NCBI RefSeq assembly: GCF_025232395.1
Contig: NZ_CP065938.1
Span: forward strand, 1,550,001-1,614,000
Source: Taurinivorans muris
GTDB taxonomy: Bacteria > Desulfobacterota > Desulfovibrionia > Desulfovibrionales > Desulfovibrionaceae
Direction of reading: 5' to 3'
DNA: 64,000 bases
Shown one piece after another: positions 19,750 through 29,116 of this stretch. Position numbers and translations under genes: made by a program. The notes below the pieces were generated by a model, which was not told the origin of the DNA, did no database searches, and saw only the letters and a list, made by a program, of their open reading frames with translations. Each line of letters begins with the position of its first letter. The first letter of the stretch is position 1.

Positions 19750-19780
19750 AAAAAGGAAGTCAAACGACTTCCTTTTTCTG
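19750..19780 (+). terminator. Terminator after tRNA-Pro(CGG)
   Basis: AAAAAGGAAGTC, loop AAAC, GACTTCCTTTTT forms a perfect stem with T run directly after the tRNA. A weaker related hairpin follows the first tRNA. Confidence 0.82.
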
Positions 19781-20198
19781 TTTAATCCGCTGTCAAGCAA
19801 TCAGGTATGGGAACCTTCGATTTACCATTCCCCCGTATTGAAAATCATTGCCTGCTTTTCACCACATTCTTCGGCACACGCTTACCTCGTACACTTCCCC
19901 TTGCTGTTCGCCAAAGCTTTTGGCATGCCTATTCAAAGATAATGCCAACAAGTTACATGACAGAGTTACCCAATAAAAAACACTTGTTCCTATCGGATAA
20001 TGCACAAAACGTTTTCATGATCAGCATCCATGCGTTTAAACATAGTGCCGTATAAGTGAATTTAAGAATGATAAAGTCCGATTTTCCTCCGTCAATCAAT
20101 CCGCTTGAGCATGATTAACGCAAAAAAACAGATAAAAACAAAGAAAGGAAACAGCAAAATGCGCTTTGGAGGGCTCAAAAGTTCACGCCGTTAAAGCA
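19781..20198. other. Intergenic region between tRNA-Pro and the DpnI-like gene
   Basis: Just over 400 bases with no supported gene. A short open frame (19807-20055) has no ribosome-binding site and no family likeness. No integrase, direct repeat of the tRNA 3' end or other mobile-element mark was found here. Confidence 0.5.
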
Positions 20199-20960
20199 TT
20201 AAAAGACTTTTTCGTATACGCCATTGCCTAAGAATTTTACAAAGCCCCTGTCCCGCAAAAATTGCAGCTGCTGCCGTATTTTTGCTTTGATATTCTTATT
20301 CTGCGGAAATTTTTTAAATAACACAGCCTCAAATTGATAAACGTCGTTTAATCGAAATACGGCATTCAATCCGGTTATGCATTTTAAAACTTCAAAAAAC
20401 CACCCTCTTGCGGCAATATCGTCAACATCAAACAAACGGACATGCTCCGCCCGACTAAGAACCTCATGTTTCGGAACAATCTTCCCATCGGAAACAACCG
20501 CGATTCTGCCTTGCTCCGGAATTTCCGAAAATAAGATATTACAGCCTATCCAGCCCGCTCTCCTGGCGTTTTGCGTCAGCGCATTCCTTTTTTCAATAAT
20601 TTCAGGGCTGAAAAAATGCTTTGGAACAAAAGTAAAATTCACAACGGTCAAAGGAGAATCAGCATATTGCATAAAGAAAAAATCAGGATTATTGTTTGCA
20701 CATATTCTTTCAATCATTTTCCCATAAGCACCGTCAGGAATTTTATTTTTAAATGCCTTACCGCTGCTTTTTAATTCATATTCGCTCAAACACTTTGAAC
20801 ATTTATAATCAGAAACCGGGCTATTGTTTTTTTGCTTTTCAAGGTGAGCATTTCCGCAACGCGGGCAATACATATTTTTTTCAACCCAATTTTCACTCAT
20901 AACCCGCGCTTGTTGTGAATTGGACGAATAACGGCTGTCAGAAAACAAAAACAAATCCAT
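20199..20960 (-). CDS. DpnI-type methyl-directed restriction endonuclease
   Basis: A 253-residue homologue of DpnI, which cleaves GATC only when the adenine is methylated. The match runs from end to end. A catalytic zinc-ribbon-containing PD-(D/E)xK domain has Cys32, Cys35, Cys54 and Cys57 and the active-site residues Asp51, Glu62 and Lys64 in the same D-x10-ELK spacing as DpnI. NNPDFFFMQY and ARRAGWIGCNI follow. The C-terminal winged-helix methyl-reader ends KIRQQLQFLRDRGF, close to DpnI. GGAG precedes the ATG. No DpnD-like or methylase gene is adjacent. If active, the host cannot carry Dam-type methylation, so the enzyme would destroy incoming Dam-methylated DNA. Confidence 0.93.
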   Translation of the reverse strand: MDLFLFSDSRYSSNSQQARVMSENWVEKNMYCPRCGNAHLEKQKNNSPVSDYKCSKCLSEYELKSSGKAFKNKIPDGAYGKMIERICANNNPDFFFMQYADSPLTVVNFTFVPKHFFSPEIIEKRNALTQNARRAGWIGCNILFSEIPEQGRIAVVSDGKIVPKHEVLSRAEHVRLFDVDDIAARGWFFEVLKCITGLNAVFRLNDVYQFEAVLFKKFPQNKNIKAKIRQQLQFLRDRGFVKFLGNGVYEKVF

Positions 20961-21094
20961 CGGTACTCCGTAATGATAACATCATAATCAAAAACACAGG
21001 CGGCGTGATACAAATAAAAATTTCCTGTCCTGTCGTGCCCTTTCCATATTCTCTTGCCATTTCAACACACCAGAAACACAGCTTTAGAGAGCTG

Positions 21095-21123
21095 GAAAAA
21101 ACCACCTGCTGAACAGGTGGTTT
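21095..21123 (-). terminator. Terminator downstream of pyrC
   Basis: On the minus strand AAACCACCTG, loop TTCAG, CAGGTGGTTT runs into six T, about 95 bases after the pyrC stop. A perfect 10-bp stem. Confidence 0.82.
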
Positions 21124-21217
21124 AATTCGATAACCTCATAATTTTCCGCGGCAACACAAAGCCGTATTCATTCCGGCTACGGCACCATATGCCATAAAAC
21201 AGTCTTCGTATCCGACC

Positions 21218-22570
21218 TTACAGCACTTTTTTACCGCCGAGGTAAGCGGCACAGACACGTCCCCGCAGTTTTCGTCCCAAGAAAGGCGTATTGGCTGATT
21301 TTGAATAGAAACTTTCCTTATCCGCCGTCCATTCAATTTCCGGGTCAAAAAAGAAAAAGTCCGCAACATCGCCTTTTTCAAAACCATTGTAAGGCAATTT
21401 AAAGCGCTTCGCAGGATTTACTGTATAGGTTCTGACAATATCCTCCTGCGTCAAAACGCCCTCGCACACGAGCTGCCAAAGCAAAGTCAGGGCGGTATCC
21501 AGTCCGCTGATGCCATTGGGCACCATATCAAGGGGGTTCTCCTTTTCATGTTCGGCATGGGGGGCGTGGTCCGTTATCATGCAGTCGATAACTCCGCTCT
21601 TCACAGCTTCGCGCATGGCGAGCACATCGTCCCAAGTCCGCAGGGGAGGATTGACTTTCGCATTGGTATTGTAATTATCAACGGCATTTTCATCAAGAAT
21701 GAGATAATGGGGGCATGTTTCAGCCGTAACGTCAACGCCTCGCTCCTTCGCGCGTCTTATGAGCTCCACGCTTTTACGGCAGGAAACATGGGCGATATGC
21801 ACGGGCAAATTCAAATATTCGGCAAGCATGATATCACGCCCGACCTGCAAAGCCTCGCCTATGTCAGGCTGTCCTTTCACGCCCAGTTTCGCGGATAAAT
21901 TTCCCTCATTCATATGCGCTCCGCGGGCAAGATAGGGATCTTCGCAATGGTCGATGAAAAGCATGCCGAGATCGCTTGCGTACTCCATAACGCGCCGGAC
22001 TATTTCCGTATCGCATAGGGGCACGCCGTCATTGGAAACGGCGGTGCAGCCCGCTTCCGCCATTTCTCCGAGGGGGGCCAGCGCTTCCCCTTTCAGTCCG
22101 AGGGTGGCAGCAGCGACTGGGTGCAAAAACGGTCCGAACGGGTGCGTATTCCGGGCTTTTTCAAGCATATACCGTGTTATTCCCGCGTTATCATTTACCG
22201 GGCTCGTGTTAGCCATGCAGAACACATGCGAATAACCGCCATGCAAAGCCGCCTCCAAGCCCGTATCGATATCTTCTTTCCATTCCATTCCGGGATCGCG
22301 GAAATGCACATGCACATCGATAAGGCTGGGGAAAAGGATTTTTCCCGCCATATCGCAAACGGAACAATTTTCCGGCGGGCTCATGTTTTCCGCAAGGGCG
22401 AGGACACGCCCCCCCTTTTTGCCGTAATTCTCACCATAATTTCGATACGTGCCGCAAAAGCCGTCCTTTTCATCGAAAACAAAACCGTGTTGCGCATTTT
22501 CTTCTGCATTTTCCGTCACAAGCAAATCAACGGTCTTGCCTAAATAAAGGGCATTTTTAAATAAAATCAT
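21218..22570 (-). CDS. pyrC: Dihydroorotase
   Basis: Third step of pyrimidine synthesis: carbamoyl-aspartate to dihydroorotate, in the cytoplasm. The 450-residue metal-dependent amidohydrolase carries DVHVHFRDPG (metal histidines), the conserved HIAHVSC, AETCPHYL and MITDHAPH. Its length and motifs suit the class I type that can associate with PyrB. It starts 3 bases after the pyrB stop, so the two are translated as one unit. Confidence 0.95.
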   Translation of the reverse strand: MILFKNALYLGKTVDLLVTENAEENAQHGFVFDEKDGFCGTYRNYGENYGKKGGRVLALAENMSPPENCSVCDMAGKILFPSLIDVHVHFRDPGMEWKEDIDTGLEAALHGGYSHVFCMANTSPVNDNAGITRYMLEKARNTHPFGPFLHPVAAATLGLKGEALAPLGEMAEAGCTAVSNDGVPLCDTEIVRRVMEYASDLGMLFIDHCEDPYLARGAHMNEGNLSAKLGVKGQPDIGEALQVGRDIMLAEYLNLPVHIAHVSCRKSVELIRRAKERGVDVTAETCPHYLILDENAVDNYNTNAKVNPPLRTWDDVLAMREAVKSGVIDCMITDHAPHAEHEKENPLDMVPNGISGLDTALTLLWQLVCEGVLTQEDIVRTYTVNPAKRFKLPYNGFEKGDVADFFFFDPEIEWTADKESFYSKSANTPFLGRKLRGRVCAAYLGGKKVL

Positions 22571-22573
22571 TTC

Positions 22574-23539
22574 CTATTCCCCCACCTGCGGATTAAGCGT
22601 CATATCATCATTCCTTGTGCCGTAAAGATATAAAACAGCCATACGGGTAGCGACCCCGGCGGAAACCTGGTTCAGCACCAAACTATCGGCACAGTCGGCG
22701 ATTTCGGAAGAAATTTCAAGCCCTCTGTTCATAGGTCCCGGGTGCAGGATTTTCGCATTGGGCTTTGCCTCCGACAAGTGCCTGCGCGTCAGACAATACC
22801 GGCGCGAATAATCCCCCAAATCAGGCAAAAGCCCCGCCGCCTGCCGTTCCAGCTGCAAACGCAGGCACATCACGGCGTCGGCTCCCTGCACAGCCTTGTT
22901 TAAATCGGAATAGATCTCAACGGGAAAATTGTCCAGATAGCGGGGCAAAAGCGTTTTAGGCGAGCAAATGCGCACATTGATACCGAAACGCGTCATCCAA
23001 TGTATATTGGAACGGGCGACGCGGCTGTGATTGATATCCCCCAAAATAAGGAGGGTTTTGCCTGCAAATTCGCCATTCCACGCTTCACGCAGGGAAAAAG
23101 CGTCCAAAAGCGCCTGTGTCGGGTGGGCATGCCAGCCGTCCCCGGCGTTGACCACGCTGCAATTCAGGCGTTCAGCCAAAAACTGGGCGGCACCGGAACT
23201 GGAATCCCTGATGACAATGATATCGGGGTGCATGGCCTGCAAGGTAAGGGCTGTATCTTTCAGGCTTTCGCCTTTCTGCACGCTGGACCCGCTTTTTCCA
23301 AGCGCGAACGTGTCGGCTGACAAACGTTTCGCAGCCGTATCAAAAGAAAGTTTGGTGCGCGTGCTCGGTTCGGAAAAAAAGAGGGTGACCGTTTTCCCTT
23401 TCAAGGTGGGAACTTTCTTCACCGCTCTCAAATTCACTTCCTGAAAACGTTTTGCATTATCCAGTATGAACAGAATTTCTTCATCGGATAAATAGGTTAC
23501 GTCCAACAAATCCTTATGCCGCCATTTTTGAATAGCCAT
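22574..23539 (-). CDS. pyrB: Aspartate carbamoyltransferase catalytic subunit
   Basis: Joins carbamoyl phosphate to aspartate in the second step of pyrimidine synthesis. The 321-residue protein has the carbamoyl-phosphate loop [14 protein letters not shown] (about 56-69), HPTQALLD, and the aspartate-domain HPGPMNRG. The ATG at 23539 (GGGG upstream) is preferred to a TTG 21 bases earlier. It is followed at once by pyrC; no pyrI regulatory chain is seen. Confidence 0.95.
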   Translation of the reverse strand: MAIQKWRHKDLLDVTYLSDEEILFILDNAKRFQEVNLRAVKKVPTLKGKTVTLFFSEPSTRTKLSFDTAAKRLSADTFALGKSGSSVQKGESLKDTALTLQAMHPDIIVIRDSSSGAAQFLAERLNCSVVNAGDGWHAHPTQALLDAFSLREAWNGEFAGKTLLILGDINHSRVARSNIHWMTRFGINVRICSPKTLLPRYLDNFPVEIYSDLNKAVQGADAVMCLRLQLERQAAGLLPDLGDYSRRYCLTRRHLSEAKPNAKILHPGPMNRGLEISSEIADCADSLVLNQVSAGVATRMAVLYLYGTRNDDMTLNPQVGE

Positions 23540-23569
23540 ATCAACCCCGCGGTTCTGCAAATCAATATG

Positions 23570-23595
23570 AAAAGGCTACTGTATTGCAGCCTTTT
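23570..23595 (-). terminator. Possible terminator between acyltransferase and pyrB
   Basis: AAAAGGCT and AGCCTTTT form an 8-bp stem on the minus strand with only four T, between the acyltransferase stop and the pyrB start. It is weak, so read-through into pyrBC is possible. Confidence 0.5.
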
Positions 23596-23642
23596 AGTAA
23601 AGAAAAAATTTTCCGTTTTTTTACGTGCCGTTTTCAGAAAAA

Positions 23643-25589
23643 TCATTCCTGCAGCGAAGCGAAAATCGGTTCAAACAAAGGAGTCAGCAAAAGCGCCCCC
23701 TCTTCGCTGAAATGGTCGTCATCCCAATAAAGAGCCGTTTTCCCGCGCACAACGTCATAAGCGGTTTTTTGAGGATTTAACAAATAAGGCGTCGGGTCCA
23801 AAAAATAAACATGCGGAAATTCCCCTGTCAATTTCTTTAAAAGCGCCGTTATTTCTTTTGTCCTTTCCTGATACGCCGCAGCAGATTCGCCTAAAATACC
23901 ATTAATCCTGTCCGTACTCAAACCGAATAATCCGGAAAGCTTGTTGGCGGAAGCGGGAACATAGCCGGCAGCCTGAGGCGCCGGACCGACCAGATAAATG
24001 GTTTCCACCCCGTTTTTCCGCAGGAGCGATATGGTTTCTTTCAAACCGAAATATAAAACTTCCAAGGGATCTTCACTTTCAAAATCAAGGGATTTCAGGC
24101 TGAACCTAGCCACGGAATTTTTTCTCGGAATATCCACTCCGTTGATATAATAATCATACCGGTATGCGATAACGGCAGTATCAAAACGTGTTGTTTCCGT
24201 TTTTTCCCTGAACTTGTCGAAACTTTTCCCTATGTTTTTCCTGTCCGCGATACTTCCGTCAAACGTATACGTACGATACGGCATGATATTGACATTCGTT
24301 GAAGAAACACGGTATTTTTCCCCCAGCTCCCGCATGAGCGGTCTTAAATGCCCGGAATGGCTGTCACCGATAAGCAATATCGAATGCGCGGAATTATCCG
24401 CCTCGTATTCGGCTGGAAGTTCACGTTTGGTATACGCGAACCCGTCATCAAAGGACAGAGTGAATTTCAAATTGTTGATAAATAACAATATCAAAGCAAA
24501 AGAGCAGACAACGCCGAACCAAAGCACGCCGTGTTTTTTGAAAATCGGCTTTTGGCGTACGGGTTTTTCGATAAAACGCCAGGAAAAAACGGAAACCAAA
24601 AATATTACGGCAAGTAAAACACAGCCGCCCGCGAAATCAATATCCCTTCTGTAAAGCCAATTCTGATAATAAACCAAAACCGGCCAATGCCATAAATACA
24701 GGGAATAAGAAATAACCCCGATAAAAACAAGGACTTTGTTCTTTGTAAGCGTGTCCGCAAAAACAGACTGCAAACGCGTTCCGCCCGCGATATACAAAAC
24801 AGCACCGAGGCAGGGGAACAATGCATAAAATCCCGGATACACCACATCGGCATAACCGATAATCGTCCCGAACATGAGCACTATCCCAAGGAAAAAACAA
24901 AACAGTTTATGTTTTTGCTCTTTCGGAGTCCAGCCGGTATAGGCGAGCAGGCTTCCGCACAAAAGCTCCCATGCCCTTGCGGGAAGCATGTAAAAGGTGA
25001 ATTTCTGATCATAAAAAACAAAAACCGCGGAAAAAATAAAACTCAGCAAAAAAAGCGCAGACAAGACATGAACGATTTTTATTCCGCTTATTTTTTTAAT
25101 ATATATATATATATTAAGGATAAACAAGAGCAAAGGGAAAACAAAATAAAACTGTTCCTCGACACCCAGGGACCATGTGTGCAAAAGGGGCAATGTTTCC
25201 GCCGCGGGGTCGAAATAATTGGTATGCAAATAAAAATAAATATTGGGAACAGTCAGCAAAACACGCTTGGCGGAACTGAAAACTTCCCGCCTTTCCAAAA
25301 TATTGACCGAAGTGACCCATTCAAAAAGCACGATGCAAAAAACCATTGCAAACAAAGCCGGAAAAATTCTGCGTACGCGGTTTTCATAAAATTCCAAAAA
25401 ACTGAACGTGCCGTCCGCAAGTTTCCGTTTGATAATGCCCGTAATCAAATAACCGGAAATCACAAAAAATATGCTGACGCCGACAAATCCGCCGCGGAAA
25501 AAGGGAATATGGGCATGATAAAAAATGACAGCCAAAACGGCTATCGCCCTCAGTACGTCTATATCCGATCTGTATTCTTTCGCCTGCAT
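23643..25589 (-). CDS. OafA-like surface O-acyltransferase with SGNH domain (copy 1)
   Basis: A 648-residue inner-membrane protein. Residues 1-350 form an acyltransferase-3 domain with about ten helices, beginning YRSDIDVLRAIAVLAVIFYH with the conserved His, plus SGYLITGI and HTWSLGVEEQFYF. Residues about 380-648 are a periplasmic SGNH hydrolase-like domain with GDSHSGHL and the closing DDDHFSEEGA. The family acetylates LPS O-antigen or other glycans. It is one of two tandem paralogues whose N-terminal parts are nearly identical while the SGNH domains differ. An (AT)8 tract lies inside the coding region. Confidence 0.9.
   Translation of the reverse strand: MQAKEYRSDIDVLRAIAVLAVIFYHAHIPFFRGGFVGVSIFFVISGYLITGIIKRKLADGTFSFLEFYENRVRRIFPALFAMVFCIVLFEWVTSVNILERREVFSSAKRVLLTVPNIYFYLHTNYFDPAAETLPLLHTWSLGVEEQFYFVFPLLLFILNIYIYIKKISGIKIVHVLSALFLLSFIFSAVFVFYDQKFTFYMLPARAWELLCGSLLAYTGWTPKEQKHKLFCFFLGIVLMFGTIIGYADVVYPGFYALFPCLGAVLYIAGGTRLQSVFADTLTKNKVLVFIGVISYSLYLWHWPVLVYYQNWLYRRDIDFAGGCVLLAVIFLVSVFSWRFIEKPVRQKPIFKKHGVLWFGVVCSFALILLFINNLKFTLSFDDGFAYTKRELPAEYEADNSAHSILLIGDSHSGHLRPLMRELGEKYRVSSTNVNIMPYRTYTFDGSIADRKNIGKSFDKFREKTETTRFDTAVIAYRYDYYINGVDIPRKNSVARFSLKSLDFESEDPLEVLYFGLKETISLLRKNGVETIYLVGPAPQAAGYVPASANKLSGLFGLSTDRINGILGESAAAYQERTKEITALLKKLTGEFPHVYFLDPTPYLLNPQKTAYDVVRGKTALYWDDDHFSEEGALLLTPLFEPIFASLQE
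25099..25114. repeat. (AT)8 dinucleotide tract inside acyltransferase copy 1
   Basis: Sixteen bases of alternating A and T within the membrane domain (encoding the IYIYI run). A gain or loss of one unit would shift the frame, so this is a possible slipped-strand switch. An identical tract is at the same place in copy 2. Confidence 0.9.
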
Positions 25590-25597
25590 GGTTTCTC

Positions 25598-27592
25598 CTA
25601 TCCGCCCTGTTTTTCATTTTCCGCTTTTTGCTTTGCAATCCGGGCAAAAACAGGTTCATATGCTTCCATATGCAGCATTGCTCCCTCATGGCTTAAATGA
25701 TCGTCATCATAATAAAAGAGCTTTTCCTCATCCATAACCGCAAACTGCCGGGTATCCGCATTCAGATAGTAAGGGCTGATGTCCACAAATTCAATCTGCG
25801 GATACTCTTCCCGCAGTATCGCGAAAGCCTCAAAAACATCCTCATTGCGCTGCCGGTATTCTGTTAATTTCTCGCCTAATTTTTCATTGATCTGCGATAC
25901 GGAGTACTCAAAAAACAGTGTTAACATCGTTGCTTTATTGGGAACCATGTCTTTGGGTTCCGGCACGGGATATTGAACATAAATATGCTTTATTCCGTAA
26001 CTGACAGCCTCATCGAGCATATCCCGCATGCTTTGCAAAAAAGCCTCTTGAGGAGTGAGCTTCTTATCAGGAATGTAATAAATCGGAAATGCTTCATCCT
26101 GCGAATAATACCGTTCTTTGCCGTCGATTTTTTGCGAATAACGAAAAACAATGAAAAGATTTTCGCAGGAATATCGTTCAAACAATTCCGTCAGCCTGTT
26201 CCATTCCATTCTGACGATTTTTCCCCTCTTATAATTATACTTGGAAATAAAGGTGTTTTTCATTAATCTTTGATTACTGGTAATGCCTGTCAGCCGGTAT
26301 TGTTCCGCCATTTTTTGAAATACGCTTTCTTCGGAAAACCTATGGCTATCCCCAATCAAAATGAAATCTACGGGGATTTTCCCTTTTACAGCCGCCTGCT
26401 TGGGAAAAGCTGTAAAACCTTGCGATCTGGAGTAATTGAACACATCATAAAGTCTTCCGTAACGCATATACGTTGCCATGGTAAAAATGCCTGCGGCGCA
26501 AACAAGCGTGACAATCCACAATATTTTTCTGTTTTTAAACAAAGGAAGCTGGCGGACCGGTCTTTCCACGAAGCGCCATGACAAATACGAAATGAAAATG
26601 GTAAGAACAATCAATCCCCCTGCAGCAGGCAAGGTGATTTCCTTATAAAAAGGAAACGTGGAATAAAACACCAAAACGGGCCAATGCCACAAATACAGGG
26701 AATAGGAAATAACCCCGATAAAAACAAGGGCTTTATTATTGGTTACCGCATGAATGATATTGGCACGGTTGGAAAAAGCGTACGAGGTTCCGCCCGCGAT
26801 GTACAAAACAGCCCCAAGGCAGGGAGGCAAAGCCCAAAAACCGGGAAAAAGAACATTTCCGGACAGGACGATAGAGGCGAACATTATGCCGAGCCCTGAT
26901 AAAATGCAAAAACTTTTTCCTTTTTGCGTTGCAGGCGTCCAAGCTGTATATGCCAGGATACTTCCGCATAAAAGCTCCCACGCCCTTGCGGGAAGCATGT
27001 AAAAGGTGAATTTCTGATTATAAAAAACAAAAACCGCGGAAAAAATAAAACTCAGCAAAAAAAGCGCAAATAAAATATGAACGATTTTTATTCCGCTTGG
27101 TTTTTTAATATATATATATATATTAAGGATAAACAAAAGCAGAGGAAAAACAAAGTAAAACTGTTCCTCGACCCCCAGGGACCATGTATGCAAAAGAGGC
27201 ATGGTTTCCGCCGCGGGGTCGAAATAATCCGTATTGGCATAAAAGAAAAAATTCGCCAAACCGAAAAGCGCACGGCGGACGGAACGCTGCAAACCTAAAA
27301 TTTCGGGCATACTCAAAAAATAATACAATAATCCCCAAAACACCATCAATACAGCCAAAGCCGGAAAAATTCTGCGCACGCGGTTTTCGTAAAATTCCAA
27401 AAAACTGAACGTGCCGTCCGCAAGTTTCCGTTTGATAATGCCCGTAATCAGATAACCGGAAATCACAAAAAATATGCTGACGCCGACAAATCCGCCGCGG
27501 AAAAAGGGAATATGGGCATGATAAAAAATGACAGCCAAAACGGCTATCGCCCTCAGTACGTCTATATCCGCCCTGTATTCTTTCGCTTGCAT
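25598..27592 (-). CDS. OafA-like surface O-acyltransferase with SGNH domain (copy 2)
   Basis: A 664-residue paralogue of the neighbouring acyltransferase. The first 90 or so residues match almost exactly (AKEYRADIDVLRAIAVL versus AKEYRSDIDVLRAIAVL), and the acyltransferase-3 domain is similar throughout. The periplasmic SGNH part (GDSHRFSEES and DDDHLSHEGA) is clearly diverged. The start at 27592 is set by GGAGAACGT and by agreement with copy 1. The gene ends 8 bases before copy 1 starts, so both are co-transcribed. Different SGNH domains suggest different glycan or acyl specificities. Confidence 0.9.
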   Translation of the reverse strand: MQAKEYRADIDVLRAIAVLAVIFYHAHIPFFRGGFVGVSIFFVISGYLITGIIKRKLADGTFSFLEFYENRVRRIFPALAVLMVFWGLLYYFLSMPEILGLQRSVRRALFGLANFFFYANTDYFDPAAETMPLLHTWSLGVEEQFYFVFPLLLFILNIYIYIKKPSGIKIVHILFALFLLSFIFSAVFVFYNQKFTFYMLPARAWELLCGSILAYTAWTPATQKGKSFCILSGLGIMFASIVLSGNVLFPGFWALPPCLGAVLYIAGGTSYAFSNRANIIHAVTNNKALVFIGVISYSLYLWHWPVLVFYSTFPFYKEITLPAAGGLIVLTIFISYLSWRFVERPVRQLPLFKNRKILWIVTLVCAAGIFTMATYMRYGRLYDVFNYSRSQGFTAFPKQAAVKGKIPVDFILIGDSHRFSEESVFQKMAEQYRLTGITSNQRLMKNTFISKYNYKRGKIVRMEWNRLTELFERYSCENLFIVFRYSQKIDGKERYYSQDEAFPIYYIPDKKLTPQEAFLQSMRDMLDEAVSYGIKHIYVQYPVPEPKDMVPNKATMLTLFFEYSVSQINEKLGEKLTEYRQRNEDVFEAFAILREEYPQIEFVDISPYYLNADTRQFAVMDEEKLFYYDDDHLSHEGAMLHMEAYEPVFARIAKQKAENEKQGG
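27108..27123. repeat. (AT)8 dinucleotide tract inside acyltransferase copy 2
   Basis: The same 16-base AT tract as in copy 1, at the equivalent codons. The equal length of both tracts fits recent duplication or gene conversion. Confidence 0.9.
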
Positions 27593-27868
27593 ACGTTCTC
27601 CAACATTATCGCCTGTGCCGATAAAGTATAGCATATACCCCTAAAAGTAAACCGCAAAATCAAGAAGTTTTCTAGACTTTTTTGTGTGTTAAAATCGCCA
27701 CACTTTTACAGCGGAAAAGGCATTGTGGCAAAAAAAACACAATGCGGCGATCTGCCAATTTTCCTCTAATATACTGATAACTATGACATAATACAAACAT
27801 ATCTTTATGGTATGAAACTTGCAAAATATAGTTACACAAATGAGTAATTCCAGACAAAAGGATTTCAT

Positions 27869-28777
27869 ATGCTTCAACAAACATTAATGCACGCAATCAA
27901 TTACACAGGTATCGGGCTTCATTCCGGAAAAGACGTGGAAATGAAACTCCTTCCTGCGAAAATTGACGCCGGCATTAGTTTCCATATACATACCAAAAAA
28001 GATGTTTCCGTAATCAAAGCAGACCCCTTCGCGGTCACAACCACGGAACTCGCCACAAGCCTCGGCAATGAAAAAGTCCATGTTTCCACGGTGGAACATT
28101 TGCTTGCCGCTCTTTTCGCCCTTGGCATAGACAATGCGGAATGCCACGTTTACGGAAAGGAAATCCCCATTATGGACGGTTCCGCCCTGCCTATCACAAA
28201 CCTTATCAAAAAAGCCGGCATACGCTCCCAATACGCTTTGCGCAAAGTTGCGAAAATCACCCGTCCTTTTCTTTTCGAGGCGAACGGAAAAACAATCAAC
28301 GCCCGCCCTTACGACGGTTTTTATGTCGACTACACCATTGATTTTCCCCATAAAGCAATCGGCGTGCAGCGCTTAGCCCTTGAAATCACCCCTGAAACCT
28401 TCGACGAAGTCGCGTCCGCCAGAACATTCGGCTTTATGAAAGAAGTGGAATACCTGCACAGCAAAAATCTGGCTTTGGGCGGTTCCCTCGCCAACGCCAT
28501 CGTTATCGGCGACGAAGGCATTGTCAACCCCGAAGGACTGCGTTTTGCCGATGAATTTGTCCGCCATAAGATACTGGACTTTATCGGCGATATGGCGATG
28601 TTCGGCATGCCTTTGCAGGGCGCTTTCGAGGTGCGCTGCTCCGGACATCAGCATAACAACGCCTTTTTACGGGAAATGTATACCCATAAGGACCAATATC
28701 TCCGTTTTGAAGAACTTATTCCGGAACAGCGAAAAGCGGATATTCCCTACTTGGGTTTAGGCACGGCAATGGCATAA
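27869..28777 (+). CDS. lpxC: UDP-3-O-acyl-N-acetylglucosamine deacetylase
   Basis: Committed zinc-dependent step of lipid A synthesis. The 302-residue protein has INYTGIGLHSG at the start, the zinc His in STVEHLLAAL (about residue 78), EIPIMDGSALP, and the second zinc motif in VRHKILDFIGD, then CSGHQHNNAF. Length and motifs are standard. It is divergent from the acyltransferase pair; the 276-base gap between them must hold both promoters. Confidence 0.96.
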   Translation: MLQQTLMHAINYTGIGLHSGKDVEMKLLPAKIDAGISFHIHTKKDVSVIKADPFAVTTTELATSLGNEKVHVSTVEHLLAALFALGIDNAECHVYGKEIPIMDGSALPITNLIKKAGIRSQYALRKVAKITRPFLFEANGKTINARPYDGFYVDYTIDFPHKAIGVQRLALEITPETFDEVASARTFGFMKEVEYLHSKNLALGGSLANAIVIGDEGIVNPEGLRFADEFVRHKILDFIGDMAMFGMPLQGAFEVRCSGHQHNNAFLREMYTHKDQYLRFEELIPEQRKADIPYLGLGTAMA

Positions 28778-29116
28778 GCCTTTCATGGCTGACCTTGCCC
28801 CCTCCAAAGAAACAGCCCCCAAAATCCCCTATAAGACCGGCAAACCCCGCCGATAACGGCTCTATGCTTAACATCATGGACGCGGAAGCAAAGTTTTTTT
28901 TATCGGGCGATATGTTTCTTCTGCGCACACCAAGACGAAAAACAAAAAAACGGTTGAGCTGTCCGCTTGGCAATGCCGCGCGTCAAGTTCAGCCGTCTTA
29001 TCTTTCCTGATAAAAAACCGCTTCGTTCCGATTTGGGAATGTTTCTGTTTCCTGAAAAAGTAAAGAGCAACGATTGGCTGCGAAGTGTTTTTCCTCTTCC
29101 CCAAAAAAACAGAAAG
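28778..29116 (+). other. Region with possible decayed reading frames after lpxC
   Basis: No clean gene. Three short plus-strand frames follow one another: 23 codons from 28787, then one from 28861 to the stop at about 29010, then an overlapping frame from 28967 that runs into the end of the opposite gene. Together they could be one basic protein broken by frameshifts (for example KKRLSCPLGN, then RLIFPDKKPLRSDLGMFLFP). No family was recognised, and it may be non-coding. Confidence 0.3.

Noticed and set aside
19482-19763. 93-codon minus-strand frame across the second tRNA-Pro
   Set aside because: It is antisense to the tRNA; its RLDLNQRPSAP-type peptide is a well-known false product of tRNA genes.
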